Shown piece after piece: positions 8,640 through 17,300 of a stretch of 51,153 nucleotides of DNA. This stretch comes from Nevskiales bacterium. GTDB taxonomy: Bacteria > Pseudomonadota > Gammaproteobacteria > Steroidobacterales > GCA-2729495. The notes under the pieces were generated by a model that worked only from the letters and a program-made list of their open reading frames with translations, did not search any database and was not told the origin of the DNA. Numbering within the stretch: position 1 is the stretch's first letter; every line of letters begins with the position of its first letter. Position numbers and translations under genes: made by a program. The DNA lies in assembly GCA_011526045.1 (NCBI GenBank), contig WYBE01000043.1:1-51153 (forward strand). Reading direction: 5' to 3'.

Positions 8640-8942
8640 TCAGGCAGACTCGATCAGCAGCACCTGGAACCGGCCGGTGCCTGCGCGCAGCGCTTTCGCC
8701 TGTGCGTACTCCGGCGAATTCCAGAAGGCGAGGGCGGCCGCCCTGCTCGGCCACTCGGAGACCAGCGCACTCGGATGCTCGCACCAGCCGCCTTCGAGAA
8801 ATTCCCCGCCGGCGCCCCGCGCGATGTACCGCCCGCCGTGCTGTTCGACGAGTTTCGGTACGACGCGGGCGTAGCCTTCGAGGAACCGTGGCCGATCGCT
8901 CAGCTCGGCCACGACGATCATGTAGCAGCGCTTCTCGCTCAT
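8640..8942 (-). CDS. DUF1330-family small protein
   Basis: 100 residues with the ferredoxin-like DUF1330 pattern: YMIVVAELSDRPRFLEGYARVVPKLVEQHGGRYIARG, then LVSEWPSRAAALAFWNSPEYAQAKALRAG. The ATG at 8942 is chosen because it opens the conserved domain; the longer frame above it runs through the end of oppF. It begins 52 bases after oppF and is probably the last gene of the opp transcript. DUF1330 proteins are small, cytoplasmic and of unknown biochemical role. Confidence 0.82.
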   Translation of the reverse strand: MSEKRCYMIVVAELSDRPRFLEGYARVVPKLVEQHGGRYIARGAGGEFLEGGWCEHPSALVSEWPSRAAALAFWNSPEYAQAKALRAGTGRFQVLLIESA

Positions 8943-8994
8943 CGATGCTTCTCCGGTGCCGCTCGCGGCCTGGGCGCGGGACATGCCGATGTCG

Positions 8995-9993
8995 TCAGGG
9001 TGAATTGATCTCGCGCCAGCGGTGGCAGGCAACGAGGTGGCCCGGGCCTGCTTCCTCGATCGCCGGGCGGGCGCTGATGCAGCGGGGAATGCAGTGCCGG
9101 CAGCGGGTGTTGAACACGCAGCCACCCGGCGGGTTCATCGGTGAGGGCAGTTCGCCGTCGAGGGTTGCCACATCGGTGACCGGGCGGTCGGGATCGGGTT
9201 CCGGCACGGCGCCGATCAGGGCCTGGCTGTAGGGGTGGCGCGGATGCGCGAAGAGCGCGTCGCGTTCGGCAAGCTCCATCATCCGGCCGAGATACATCAC
9301 CATAACGCGCTGGCACATGTAACGGACGATGGCGAGATCGTGGCTGATGAAGATGAGCGACACCCCGGTCTCGCGCTGCAGCTCCCGCAGCAGGTTGCAG
9401 ATCTGGGCCTGGATCGACACGTCGAGCGCGCTCACCGGCTCGTCGCAGACGATGACCCGCGGGGACAGGATCATGGCGCGCGCGATGCTGATGCGCTGCG
9501 CCTGGCCGCCGCTGAACTCGTTCGGATACCGGGCGGTCATGTCCGGCCGCAGCCCCACCCGCGTGAACATGTCGGTGACCGCCTGCTCGCGCGCGACCGC
9601 GGTCATCTCCGGCCGGTGCACCCGCAGGGGCTCGGCCACGATCTCGCCGACCGTCATGCGCGGGTTCAGGCTGGAGAGCGGGTCCTGGAAGATGATCTGC
9701 ATTTCCTGCCGCACCTGGCGCAGCTCCTGCGGGGGCAGGGCGCAGAGGTCACGGCCCTGCCAGACGACGCTGCCCGCCGTCGGCCGGACGAGCTGCAGCA
9801 GCGCCTTGCCGAGCGAGGATTTGCCGCAGCCCGTCTCGCCGACAATGCCGAGCGATTCGCCGGCGTGCAGATCGAAGCTCACGTCCTCGACCGCCCGCAG
9901 GACGATGTGCTGGCGTCGCAGCAGCCCGCGGCTGCGGATCGGGTACTGGACCTTCAGGTCGCGGACCTGGAGCAGCGGTGCCGGTGCGTTCAC
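8995..9993 (-). CDS. oppF: Oligopeptide ABC transporter ATP-binding protein OppF
   Basis: 332 residues. Walker A GETGCGKS, Q-loop IIFQDPLSSLNPRMTVG, signature FSGGQAQR, Walker B VIVCDEP and H-loop SHDLAIV are all intact. The C-terminal oligopeptide/dipeptide transporter domain carries the Cys-rich motif CVFNTRCRHCIPRC, which in this family can bind an Fe-S cluster. The GTG start at 9993 overlaps the oppD stop by four bases (GTGA), implying translational coupling. With OppD it forms the heterodimeric cytoplasmic motor of the importer whose binding protein is at 5516-7186. Confidence 0.95.
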   Translation of the reverse strand: MNAPAPLLQVRDLKVQYPIRSRGLLRRQHIVLRAVEDVSFDLHAGESLGIVGETGCGKSSLGKALLQLVRPTAGSVVWQGRDLCALPPQELRQVRQEMQIIFQDPLSSLNPRMTVGEIVAEPLRVHRPEMTAVAREQAVTDMFTRVGLRPDMTARYPNEFSGGQAQRISIARAMILSPRVIVCDEPVSALDVSIQAQICNLLRELQRETGVSLIFISHDLAIVRYMCQRVMVMYLGRMMELAERDALFAHPRHPYSQALIGAVPEPDPDRPVTDVATLDGELPSPMNPPGGCVFNTRCRHCIPRCISARPAIEEAGPGHLVACHRWREINSP

Positions 9994-10961
9994 GCCAGTT
10001 CCTCGAAGCGGTGGCAGGCGGCCGTCCGGCCCGCGCCCGCGGGACGCAGCGCCGGGCGTTCGACGAGACAGCGTTCGATCACGTGAGCACAGCGCTCCGC
10101 GAACGGGCAGCCCGGCGGCAGTTGCTCGAGGTCCGGCGGCTGGCCCGGAATGGTGGGCAGGTCCTCGTCCGGGGCGTGCGTCAGGCTTGGCACCGAGCGC
10201 AACAGGCCGGCGGTGTACGGGTGACGCGGCCGCGCGAAGATATCGCGGACGGGGCCGATTTCCACCGCCCGGCCCGCATACATGATCATGACGCGATCGC
10301 TGAGGCCGGCCACGACCGCCAGGTCGTGCGTGATGAGCACGATGCCGGAGCGCGTGTGCCGCTTCAGCCCGAGCAGGAGCTTCAGCACTTGGGATTGCAC
10401 GGTGACGTCGAGTGCGGTCGTCGGCTCATCGGCGATCAGCAACTGCGGATTGCAGAGCATGGCAAGGCCGATCATCACCCGCTGGCGCATGCCACCCGAG
10501 AGTTCGAACGGATAGGCGCGCATGCGCTCCGGCGCGTCCGGTATGCGCACGATCTGCAGCACCTCCAGGACCCGCTGGCGCGCGTCGGCGCCGCTCATGC
10601 GGCGATGGGCGACCAGCACCTCGGTCATCTGCTCGCCGATGCGCATGGTCGGCGTCAGCCCCGAGAGTGCGTCCTGGAAGATCATCGCGATGCGGTTGCC
10701 GCGCAGGTCGTTCAGGGCCGAGGCGGGTGCGTTCAACAGCTCGCGGCCGTCGAAGCGGGCCGAGCCGCTCGCCGAGCCGTTCGGTGCGAGCAGGCCCAGC
10801 ATGGCGAGGAAGGTCTGGCTCTTGCCGGACCCGGACTCACCGACGACGCCGAGGCACTCGCCCTGCGCCACGGAGAAGCTCAGGTCGCTGACCGCGTCCA
10901 GCCGGCCGTTGTCGGTGCGAAAACCGACATGCAGGCCTTCCACTTCGAGGAGCGTATTCAT
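9990..10961 (-). CDS. oppD: Oligopeptide ABC transporter ATP-binding protein OppD
   Basis: About 323 residues. Walker [10 protein letters not shown]-loop [14 protein letters not shown], signature LSGGMRQR, Walker [14 protein letters not shown] and H-loop ITHDLAVV are present, followed by the C-terminal domain with [14 protein letters not shown]. The ATG at 10961 is preferred; a GTG four codons upstream is possible, and neither has a strong ribosome-binding site. The gene follows oppC by 33 bases and overlaps oppF by four. It is the second ATPase of the transporter. Confidence 0.95.
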   Translation of the reverse strand: MNTLLEVEGLHVGFRTDNGRLDAVSDLSFSVAQGECLGVVGESGSGKSQTFLAMLGLLAPNGSASGSARFDGRELLNAPASALNDLRGNRIAMIFQDALSGLTPTMRIGEQMTEVLVAHRRMSGADARQRVLEVLQIVRIPDAPERMRAYPFELSGGMRQRVMIGLAMLCNPQLLIADEPTTALDVTVQSQVLKLLLGLKRHTRSGIVLITHDLAVVAGLSDRVMIMYAGRAVEIGPVRDIFARPRHPYTAGLLRSVPSLTHAPDEDLPTIPGQPPDLEQLPPGCPFAERCAHVIERCLVERPALRPAGAGRTAACHRFEELA

Positions 10962-10994
10962 CGGAGGCTGCACCGGCCGGCGCGGTGGCGCATC

Positions 10995-11906
10995 TCAGCG
11001 GTTCGACGGATCGAGCGCATCGCGCAAGCCGTCGCCAATGAAGTTGAAGCAGAACATGGTCACGGCGAGGAACGTCGCGGGGAAGAAGATCAGCCACGGC
11101 GCGGTGTCGAGCTGGCCGGCGCCCTGCGAGATCAGCAAGCCCCAGCTCGTCAGCGGCTCCTGCACCCCGAGCCCGATGAAGGAGAGATAGCTCTCCACCA
11201 CGATGTTGGTGGGGATCAGCAGGGTCACGTAGACCACCACCGGGCCGAGCACGTTCGGGATGATGTAGCGGCGCAGGATCGCGCCGCGCGTCAGCCCGAT
11301 CGCGACCGCCGACTCGACATACTCGCGCGTCTTCACCGCGAGCGTCTGGCCGCGCACGATGCGCGACATCGTCAGCCACTCGATGCAGCCGATGGCGACG
11401 AACACGAGGTAGATGTTGCGCCCGAACACGGTGACCAGGATGATGATGAAGAACAGCAGCGGCATCGAGTAGAGCACGTCCACGAAACGCATCATGAGAT
11501 TGTCGGTGCGCCCGCCGGTGAAGCCGGCGAGCGAGCCGTAGACGACCCCGATCGAGAGCGCCACCAGCGTGGTGAGCAGCCCGATGGTGAGCGACACCCG
11601 CCCGCCGTAGAAAACGCGCACGAACAGATCGCGTCCGTTGGCGTCCGTGCCGAACCAGTGCCAGTTCTCGAGCGTTGGCGCGGCGAGGATGCTCTCCCAG
11701 TTTGCATCCTCGATGCCATGCGGCCAGAGCGCCGGCACCAGGATGGATGTCACGCCGATCAGCACCAGCGTGAAAATGCTGCCCATCGCCGCGCGGTTGC
11801 GCCGGAAACGCCGCGCCGCCTGCCGCCAGAGCGACTGCGACGCCTGGCCGCTCAGTGCGGCGGTGACTGGCGCCGAGGTGAGCACGTTGCCCGAACTCTG
11901 GTTCAC
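10995..11906 (-). CDS. oppC: Oligopeptide ABC transporter permease OppC
   Basis: 303 residues, matching E. coli OppC closely in recalled segments: DANWESILAAPTLENWHWFG, TDANGRDLFVR, the EAA-type coupling motif around IGLTRGAILRRYIIPNVLGP, and the ending FCFNFIGDGLRDALDPSNR. About six membrane helices. The GTG at 11906 overlaps the oppB stop by four bases (GTGA), which fixes the start; the much longer upstream frame is an artefact running antisense-like through oppB. Inner-membrane half-channel partner of OppB. Confidence 0.95.
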   Translation of the reverse strand: MNQSSGNVLTSAPVTAALSGQASQSLWRQAARRFRRNRAAMGSIFTLVLIGVTSILVPALWPHGIEDANWESILAAPTLENWHWFGTDANGRDLFVRVFYGGRVSLTIGLLTTLVALSIGVVYGSLAGFTGGRTDNLMMRFVDVLYSMPLLFFIIILVTVFGRNIYLVFVAIGCIEWLTMSRIVRGQTLAVKTREYVESAVAIGLTRGAILRRYIIPNVLGPVVVYVTLLIPTNIVVESYLSFIGLGVQEPLTSWGLLISQGAGQLDTAPWLIFFPATFLAVTMFCFNFIGDGLRDALDPSNR

Positions 11907-12832
11907 CGGTACCCCTTGCGGATGCGTGGGTCGAGCGCCGCGTAGGCGAGGTCCGAGAGCAGGTTGAGCAGTACGATGAAGCTCGCGTACACGATGACGA
12001 TGCCCATGACCAGCGGGTAGTCCCGGTTCAGCGCCCCCTGCACGAAGTAGCGCCCGACGCCTGGCAGGTTGAAGATCAGTTCGATCACCAGCGAGCCCGT
12101 CATGACACCGGCAATCGCCGGGCCGAGGTAGCCGACCAGCGGGATCACGGCGGATGGCAGCACGTGGCGCAGCACCACCCGCGACTCCGGTATGCCCTTG
12201 GCGCGCGCCGTGCGCACGAAATTCGAGCGCAGCACCTCGAGCATGCCGCCGCGCGTGAGCCGCGCGATGATCGCGATCTGCGGCAGGGCGAGTGCGATGA
12301 CCGGCAGCACCATGTTCGAGAGCGCGCCGTCGTTCCAGCCGGCTACCGGCAGCCAGCGCAGGTACAGGCCGAAGATCAGCGCGAGTATCGGCGCAGTGAC
12401 GAAACTGGGCACTGCGATGCCGGTCATGGCGAGCGCCATGACGGCGTGATCGACGAACCGGTTCTGGCGCAATGCCGCGATGATGCCGGTGAATGCGCCG
12501 GCCATGAGCGCGAGTGCCATCGCGGTGAGGCCCAGGCGCATGCTGACCGGCAGTCCGATGCTGATCAACTCGGTGACGCCGAAGTCCTTGTAGATGAGCG
12601 ACGGCCCGAAGTCGCCCCCGAGGGCCCGGCGGACGTAGAGCAGGTATTGCGTAAGCAGCGGCTTGTCGAGGTCGTAGGCGGCGCGGATGTTCTCGAGCAC
12701 CTCGGGCTCGAGGTCCGCCTCCGCGTCGAATGGCCCGCCGGGCGCCGCGCGCATCAGGAAGAACGCTGCCGTCGCGATGATGGCGAGCGTCGGAATGGCG
12801 ATGCCGATGCGGCGCAGTATGAAATGAATCAT
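11903..12832 (-). CDS. oppB: Oligopeptide ABC transporter permease OppB
   Basis: 309 residues beginning MIHFILRRIGIAIPTLAII, very like E. coli OppB in its first and last thirds (RAAPGGPFDAEADLEPEVLENI, SNFVRTARAKGIPESRVVLRH, ALNRDYPLVMGI). About six membrane helices with the EAA-type loop that docks on the ATPases. The ATG at 12832 is chosen because it opens the canonical N-terminal helix. It is first in the oppB-C-D-F order on the minus strand. Divergent placement of oppA (on + at 5516) instead of upstream of oppB is unusual for an opp locus. Confidence 0.95.
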   Translation of the reverse strand: MIHFILRRIGIAIPTLAIIATAAFFLMRAAPGGPFDAEADLEPEVLENIRAAYDLDKPLLTQYLLYVRRALGGDFGPSLIYKDFGVTELISIGLPVSMRLGLTAMALALMAGAFTGIIAALRQNRFVDHAVMALAMTGIAVPSFVTAPILALIFGLYLRWLPVAGWNDGALSNMVLPVIALALPQIAIIARLTRGGMLEVLRSNFVRTARAKGIPESRVVLRHVLPSAVIPLVGYLGPAIAGVMTGSLVIELIFNLPGVGRYFVQGALNRDYPLVMGIVIVYASFIVLLNLLSDLAYAALDPRIRKGYR

Positions 12833-12914
12833 CGTGTCGTAGCCGGACCGTCGTCGTGAATCCGCCGGGCCGCATTCTGGCACGCCCGCGCCGCACTCTG
12901 CACTGCCTGCGGCA

Positions 12915-14144
12915 TCATGTGCTGCCGCGCGCCGCGAGCGGTGGTGTGTCGATGCGCCGCCTGATGCGCAGCGCGAGCCACATCGCCGGCACCATGAACG
13001 CGGCGCCAATCAGGAACGGCGCGTTCATGCCGATCTGGCCGTAGAGCGTGCCCGCGATGGCCTGGCCGATGAAGCGCGCCAGCGCGCTGGTCGACTGGTA
13101 TACGCCGAGCACCAGGCCGCGTTCGTCGGCTCCGGCTCGCTTCGAGATGAGACTCTGCATGCAGGACTGGAAGAACGCGGTGCCGAAGCCCTGTAGCGTC
13201 AGCGCCGCGAGGCAGGCCAGCATGTTGCGTGACAACGCCAGACCGACCCAGGCCCCGGCAAACAGCACGACTGCCGCCTTGACCAGCCCGAGTTCGCTGA
13301 AACGCTCGGCGAGCGGACCCATCGCGGTGAACTGGATCGCGCTGATCAGCAGCCCCGTGTAACCGAGCGTGATGCCGAGTTCGCGCGCGTTGAAGCCGAG
13401 CTGGTAGTGCGCCCACAGCGGGAAGATGGACTCGCGCACCGCCATGAACGTGACGACCATCAGGGCGAGGCTCAGCATCAGCGTGATGACGGGCCGGCGC
13501 GTGACGCGGCCGAAATCCGTGAGGACGCCGCGCCGGTCGCGAGGCGGTGCGCCACTCGCCCCCGCGTGGCGCGTTTCCGGCAGGAACGCGAAGATCGCTG
13601 CGGCGGAAGCCAGCGAGAACAGCGCCGCCGCAATGGCGGGACGCATGAGGTTGGCGTCCTCCATCGTGGTCCCGCCGGCGAGCACGCCGCCGATGGCCGG
13701 GCCGACGGCAAAGCCCAGCCCGAACGCCGCCGAGATCTTGCCCATGGCGGCCGCCCGCTGGTCGGGCGCAGTGATGTCGGTTATATAGGCGTAGGCGGTG
13801 GCGAGGTTGGCGGATGTCACGCCGCTCAGGGTGCGGGCGAGCGCGAGCAGCCAGAGCGAGTCGGCAAAGCCCATCAGCAGGTACGAGCCGGCGTGCCCCA
13901 GCATGCTGACGAGCAGCACCGGTCGCCGCCCGAGGCGATCGCTCAGCACGCCCCACAGCGGCATGGCCACGGCCTGGAACAATGCGTGCAGGGCGATGAT
14001 CAGAGTAATCAGTTCCGGTCCGGCGCCGAGTCGTTCGGCGTAGAACGGCACCAGGGGAATGACGATGCCAAAGCCCACCAGGTCGATGAACACGACGGCG
14101 AACAGGGTGGGGAAGGCGAAACGGGACACGGGGGTCGCGATCAT
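12915..14144 (-). CDS. MFS transporter, DHA1/TetA-like
   Basis: About 409 residues and 12 predicted helices. Motif A is GVLSDRLGRRPVLL between helices 2 and 3, and helix 5 has the antiporter-like GPAIGGVLAGG (motif C type), pointing to drug or metabolite efflux in the TetA/MdtG class. The ATG at 14144 is chosen over the TTG at 14156 because a -10-like TATGAT on this strand lies at 14160-14165, which would put the transcript start between them. It is divergent from the Mo-hydroxylase gene and lies upstream of oppB on the same strand with an 82-base gap. Confidence 0.85.
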   Translation of the reverse strand: MIATPVSRFAFPTLFAVVFIDLVGFGIVIPLVPFYAERLGAGPELITLIIALHALFQAVAMPLWGVLSDRLGRRPVLLVSMLGHAGSYLLMGFADSLWLLALARTLSGVTSANLATAYAYITDITAPDQRAAAMGKISAAFGLGFAVGPAIGGVLAGGTTMEDANLMRPAIAAALFSLASAAAIFAFLPETRHAGASGAPPRDRRGVLTDFGRVTRRPVITLMLSLALMVVTFMAVRESIFPLWAHYQLGFNARELGITLGYTGLLISAIQFTAMGPLAERFSELGLVKAAVVLFAGAWVGLALSRNMLACLAALTLQGFGTAFFQSCMQSLISKRAGADERGLVLGVYQSTSALARFIGQAIAGTLYGQIGMNAPFLIGAAFMVPAMWLALRIRRRIDTPPLAARGST

Positions 14145-14157
14145 GCTCCCGCTCAAG

Positions 14158-14177
14158 TTATCATATTGTCATGATAA
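14158..14177. promoter_or_regulatory. Palindromic operator overlapping divergent -10 elements
   Basis: The 20 bases have perfect 7-base arms, TTATCAT and ATGATAA, around ATTGTC. TATGAT on the minus strand (14160-14165) and GATAAT on the plus strand (14173-14178) both look like -10 boxes and lie inside the palindrome. A bound repressor would therefore block both the MFS gene and the Mo-hydroxylase gene. It resembles the site at 4669-4688 beside the GntR gene. No convincing -35 is visible on either side. Confidence 0.4.
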
Positions 14178-14210
14178 TAGACTGTTTTGGGCATTGCGGC
14201 GAGGGCGGCC

Positions 14211-16370
14211 GTGAGCGATGAGCGGGGCCGACTGCGTGCCGATGAGCCGGGCGTGGCGCGGCTCTCCCGGCGGGCGTTCGTGGTGGTGGCCGGCGGCGCG
14301 GCGGCCGGGCTGTATTTCGGTGCCAGTGCCCGGCCGGCGGCGTCATTCGGCGACGCGCAACTCGCCGCCTATCTCGAGATCACGCCGGAAGGCGCGGTGC
14401 GCATCACCACCCCGGAGCTCGAGGTCGGGCAGGGGGTGTACACCTCCCTGCCGCTGATCCTGGCCGACGAACTCGGCGCCGACTGGGCCCGCCTGGAAGT
14501 GCGCCAGTCCTGGGCGGACGCGAGCTTCATCAACCCGATGAAGGGTATCCAGGCGACCGGGCGCAGCATGAGCGTGCGCGGCCAGTTCGAGCTGCTGCGG
14601 CGGCTCGGCGCGACGGCGCGGACGCTGCTCTGCGAGGCGGCCGCCCGCGAGTGGGGCGTTGATGCCGCTGAATGCACTACCGTCGATGGCATGGTGCTGC
14701 ATCCGCCGGGCGGGCGGCGTGCCGCCTTCGGCTCACTGGTGGCCGCTGCGGCCGCGTTGCCGGTGCCCGCCGAAATCAGGCTCAGGAAGGATTCCGATCT
14801 CAGGTTGGTCGGGCGCGACCAGCAGCGCAAGGATGTGCCGGCGAAAGTCACCGGTACCGCGCAGTTCGGCGTGGATGTGCGCCAGCCCGGCCTGCTCGTG
14901 GCAACAGTGCATGCAAGCCCGGTGTTCGGCAGTCCCCTGGTGGCGCTGGACGAAGCGGCCGCGCGTGCCTTGCCCGGGGTCGTGAGCGTGGTGCGCCTGC
15001 CCGATGCGGTGGCTGTGGTCGCCGAAAATTTCTGGGCGGCATCCCGCGGGGTGCAGGCGCTCGCGCCGCAGTTCGCGGCCAGCCCGCACGAGCGCAGCGA
15101 CACGGCGACGCTGGCGCAGGCCGTGCGCGACGCACTCGGGCAACCGGGAGTCACCGCCGTCGAGCGCGGCGCGCTCGCAGCGGCCGGCGAAGCCGGCGCG
15201 CGCCGCATCGCGGTCGACTACGAGGTGCCGTACCTCGCCCACGCCACGATGGAGCCGATGACCTGCACGGCGCTCGTCACCGAGGCGGGCTGCGAATTGT
15301 GGGCGCCGTCGCAGGGCCCGATGCGGCTGCGCGATGCGGTGGCCGAGGCGCTCGGGCTTGCGCCGGAACGCGTGACGGTCCAGCGCACCTTTGCCGGTGG
15401 CGCCTTCGGGCGGCGCTGGCAGGTGGACTTCGGTGTGCAGGCGGCATTGATCGCCCGCGAGGTCCGCGGCCGGCCGGTGAAGCTCATCTGGTCGCGCGAA
15501 GAAGACATGCGCCACGATTTCTATCGTCCGATGTTCGCGATGCGTGCCGACGCCGCGATCGATGCGGCGGGGAAGCTGCGCTCGCTCGATGTCACGCTCG
15601 CCGGCGCTTCCATCTCCGAGTGGGGCCGGCCGGGGCGGCTGCAGGGCAAGGCCGATCCTCTGGCGGTGAGCACGTTCGACGAGCTGAAGTACGCGATTCC
15701 GGGCTACCGGCTGCGCTGGGTGAACGTGCCCACGCACGTGCCGGTCGGCGTATGGCGCTCGGTCGGCCAGTCGCACAACGGCTTCTTCATCGAGTGCCTC
15801 ATCGACGAGGTGGCGGTGCGCGCGGGTCGCGATCCGCTCGATTACCGCCTCGCGCTGCTCGCTGAACACCCGCGGCTGCAGGCAGTGCTGCGCGCGGCCG
15901 CAGAGCTTGCGCACTGGGGCCGCAAGCTGCCGCGAGGCGAGGGCATGGGCATTGCGCTGGTGGAAGACCAGGGCTCGGCGGTCGCGCAGGTCGCGCGCGT
16001 GCGCGTGCGCGACGGCCGGCTGCAGGTGCTGGAGGTGTGCTGCGCGATCGATTGCGGTCGCGCCATCCAGCCTGAAGTCATTCGCATGCAGATGGAGGGC
16101 GGCATCGTGTTCGGACTCAGCGCGCTCTTCTACGGCGAAATCAACATCGAGAAGGGCGCGGTGCGCGAGGCCAATTTCAACGACTACCGGATGCTGTCCC
16201 TCGCCGATTGTCCCGAGATCAAGGTGACCCTCGTCGAGGGTGGCCCGCCGCTCGGTGGCGTGGGCGAGCCGGGTGTCCCGCCACTCGCACCCGCCGTGGT
16301 CAACGCCGTCTTCGCGGCCAGCGGCCAGCGCATCCGCTCGCTGCCGCTCACGCGGCACGGTCTCGTCTAG
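14211..16370 (+). CDS. Tat-exported molybdenum hydroxylase large subunit (IorB/isoquinoline 1-oxidoreductase beta type)
   Basis: 719 residues of the xanthine-dehydrogenase superfamily in the IorB arrangement. A twin-arginine leader ([16 protein letters not shown]) is followed by the aldehyde oxidase/xanthine dehydrogenase a/b hammerhead and molybdopterin-binding domains. Cofactor-binding stretches are [23 protein letters not shown] and [21 protein letters not shown], and the C-terminal [20 protein letters not shown] contains the catalytic Glu. GTG at 14211 is preferred over TTG at 14187 because GAGGG lies a few bases upstream. The usual small [2Fe-2S] subunit gene is not adjacent on either side. 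It probably hydroxylates an N-heterocycle or aldehyde in the periplasm. Confidence 0.88.
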   Translation: MSDERGRLRADEPGVARLSRRAFVVVAGGAAAGLYFGASARPAASFGDAQLAAYLEITPEGAVRITTPELEVGQGVYTSLPLILADELGADWARLEVRQSWADASFINPMKGIQATGRSMSVRGQFELLRRLGATARTLLCEAAAREWGVDAAECTTVDGMVLHPPGGRRAAFGSLVAAAAALPVPAEIRLRKDSDLRLVGRDQQRKDVPAKVTGTAQFGVDVRQPGLLVATVHASPVFGSPLVALDEAAARALPGVVSVVRLPDAVAVVAENFWAASRGVQALAPQFAASPHERSDTATLAQAVRDALGQPGVTAVERGALAAAGEAGARRIAVDYEVPYLAHATMEPMTCTALVTEAGCELWAPSQGPMRLRDAVAEALGLAPERVTVQRTFAGGAFGRRWQVDFGVQAALIAREVRGRPVKLIWSREEDMRHDFYRPMFAMRADAAIDAAGKLRSLDVTLAGASISEWGRPGRLQGKADPLAVSTFDELKYAIPGYRLRWVNVPTHVPVGVWRSVGQSHNGFFIECLIDEVAVRAGRDPLDYRLALLAEHPRLQAVLRAAAELAHWGRKLPRGEGMGIALVEDQGSAVAQVARVRVRDGRLQVLEVCCAIDCGRAIQPEVIRMQMEGGIVFGLSALFYGEINIEKGAVREANFNDYRMLSLADCPEIKVTLVEGGPPLGGVGEPGVPPLAPAVVNAVFAASGQRIRSLPLTRHGLV

Positions 16371-17300
16371 ATGCCGGTGGCGGCGCGGATGACGCGGCTC
16401 GGCGCGCTGTGCCTGGCGCTCGCGGCATGCGCGGGCGACCCGCGGCGCGCGCCAGCGGAGTTCAGTGACTGCGCCGGCTGCCCGGCGATGGTCGCCATTC
16501 CCGCGGGCAGCTTCCGCATGGGCTTCGACGGCGGGGAGGAAGGCCGCCCGGAGGGGCCGGTGCGCGTGGTGGCCATCGGGCGTGCCTTCGCGCTCGGCAA
16601 GTACGAGGTGACGCAGGCGCAGTTCGCCGCCTTCGTTGCCGCCACGGGGCATGTGACGAGCGGCGGTTGCCAGGTCTGGAAAGGCGAGTGGCAGTATCCC
16701 GCGGATGCGGACTGGACCAATCCGGGCTACGGCCGCCTGCCGTTCGACGACGAGCCGGTTGCTTGCGTTGCCTGGACGGACGCCGCGGCCTATGTCGCCT
16801 GGCTCACCCGCCGCACGGGTGAGGCCTACCGGTTGCCGACGGAGGCCGAGTGGGAATACGCGGCACGCGCCGGCACGACGGGCGCGTTTTTCTGGAGCGC
16901 GGCCAACGGCGGTGATGCAGATCTCACGCGGGCCTGCGATTACGCCAACGTCTACGATCGCGCCGGCGCCGCGGCGAATCACTTCGACTGGGCGCCGTTC
17001 GACTGCGACGACGGGTTTGGCCAGGCGGCACCGGTCGGCTCGTTCCGGCCCAATGCCTTCGGCCTGCACGACATGATCGGCAATGTCTGGGAATGGACCG
17101 CGGATTGCTACCGCGCGCCGTATCCTGAGCAACCCGTCGATGGCAGCGCCGTGGAAGCTGCAGGCGCCTGCGAGAAGCGTGCCGTGCGTGGCGGCAGCTG
17201 GATCACGCGCCCGGGTCGCCAGCGCGTGAGCTTCCGTGGGCGCGATCCCGAGGCGACGCTGTACTCGTTCTTCGGATTCCGGGTGGCGCGTGAGCTCTGA
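16371..17300 (+). CDS. SUMF1/FGE-fold lipoprotein
   Basis: 309 residues starting directly at the stop of the Mo-hydroxylase gene. A lipobox-like LALAACAG near residue 20 suggests a lipoprotein anchored in the periplasm. The remainder is a formylglycine-generating-enzyme-like C-type-lectin fold: AIPAGSFRMGFDGGEEGRPEG, ALGKYEVTQAQFAAF, YRLPTEAEWEYAARAG, GLHDMIGNVWEWTADC, AVRGGSWI, FFGFRVAREL. The paired C-terminal Cys residues that FGE uses for catalysis are absent (VSFRGRDPE at that point), so formylglycine formation is unlikely; a binding or structural role is more probable. The next gene overlaps its end by 11 bases. Confidence 0.88.
   Translation: MPVAARMTRLGALCLALAACAGDPRRAPAEFSDCAGCPAMVAIPAGSFRMGFDGGEEGRPEGPVRVVAIGRAFALGKYEVTQAQFAAFVAATGHVTSGGCQVWKGEWQYPADADWTNPGYGRLPFDDEPVACVAWTDAAAYVAWLTRRTGEAYRLPTEAEWEYAARAGTTGAFFWSAANGGDADLTRACDYANVYDRAGAAANHFDWAPFDCDDGFGQAAPVGSFRPNAFGLHDMIGNVWEWTADCYRAPYPEQPVDGSAVEAAGACEKRAVRGGSWITRPGRQRVSFRGRDPEATLYSFFGFRVAREL

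Noticed and set aside
7117..8784. Long antisense open frames, for example 7117-8784 (-), 16-1647 (-), 9978-11945 (+), 14733-17132 (-) and 17203-18753 (-)
   Set aside because: Each lies opposite a recognisable gene, has Arg/Gly/Ala/Asp-biased low-complexity translation and no family motif. Such frames are expected opposite genes in very GC-rich DNA.
16371..17300. Active formylglycine-generating enzyme
   Set aside because: The C-terminal Cys pair needed for catalysis is missing and no sulfatase gene is nearby; only the fold is supported.
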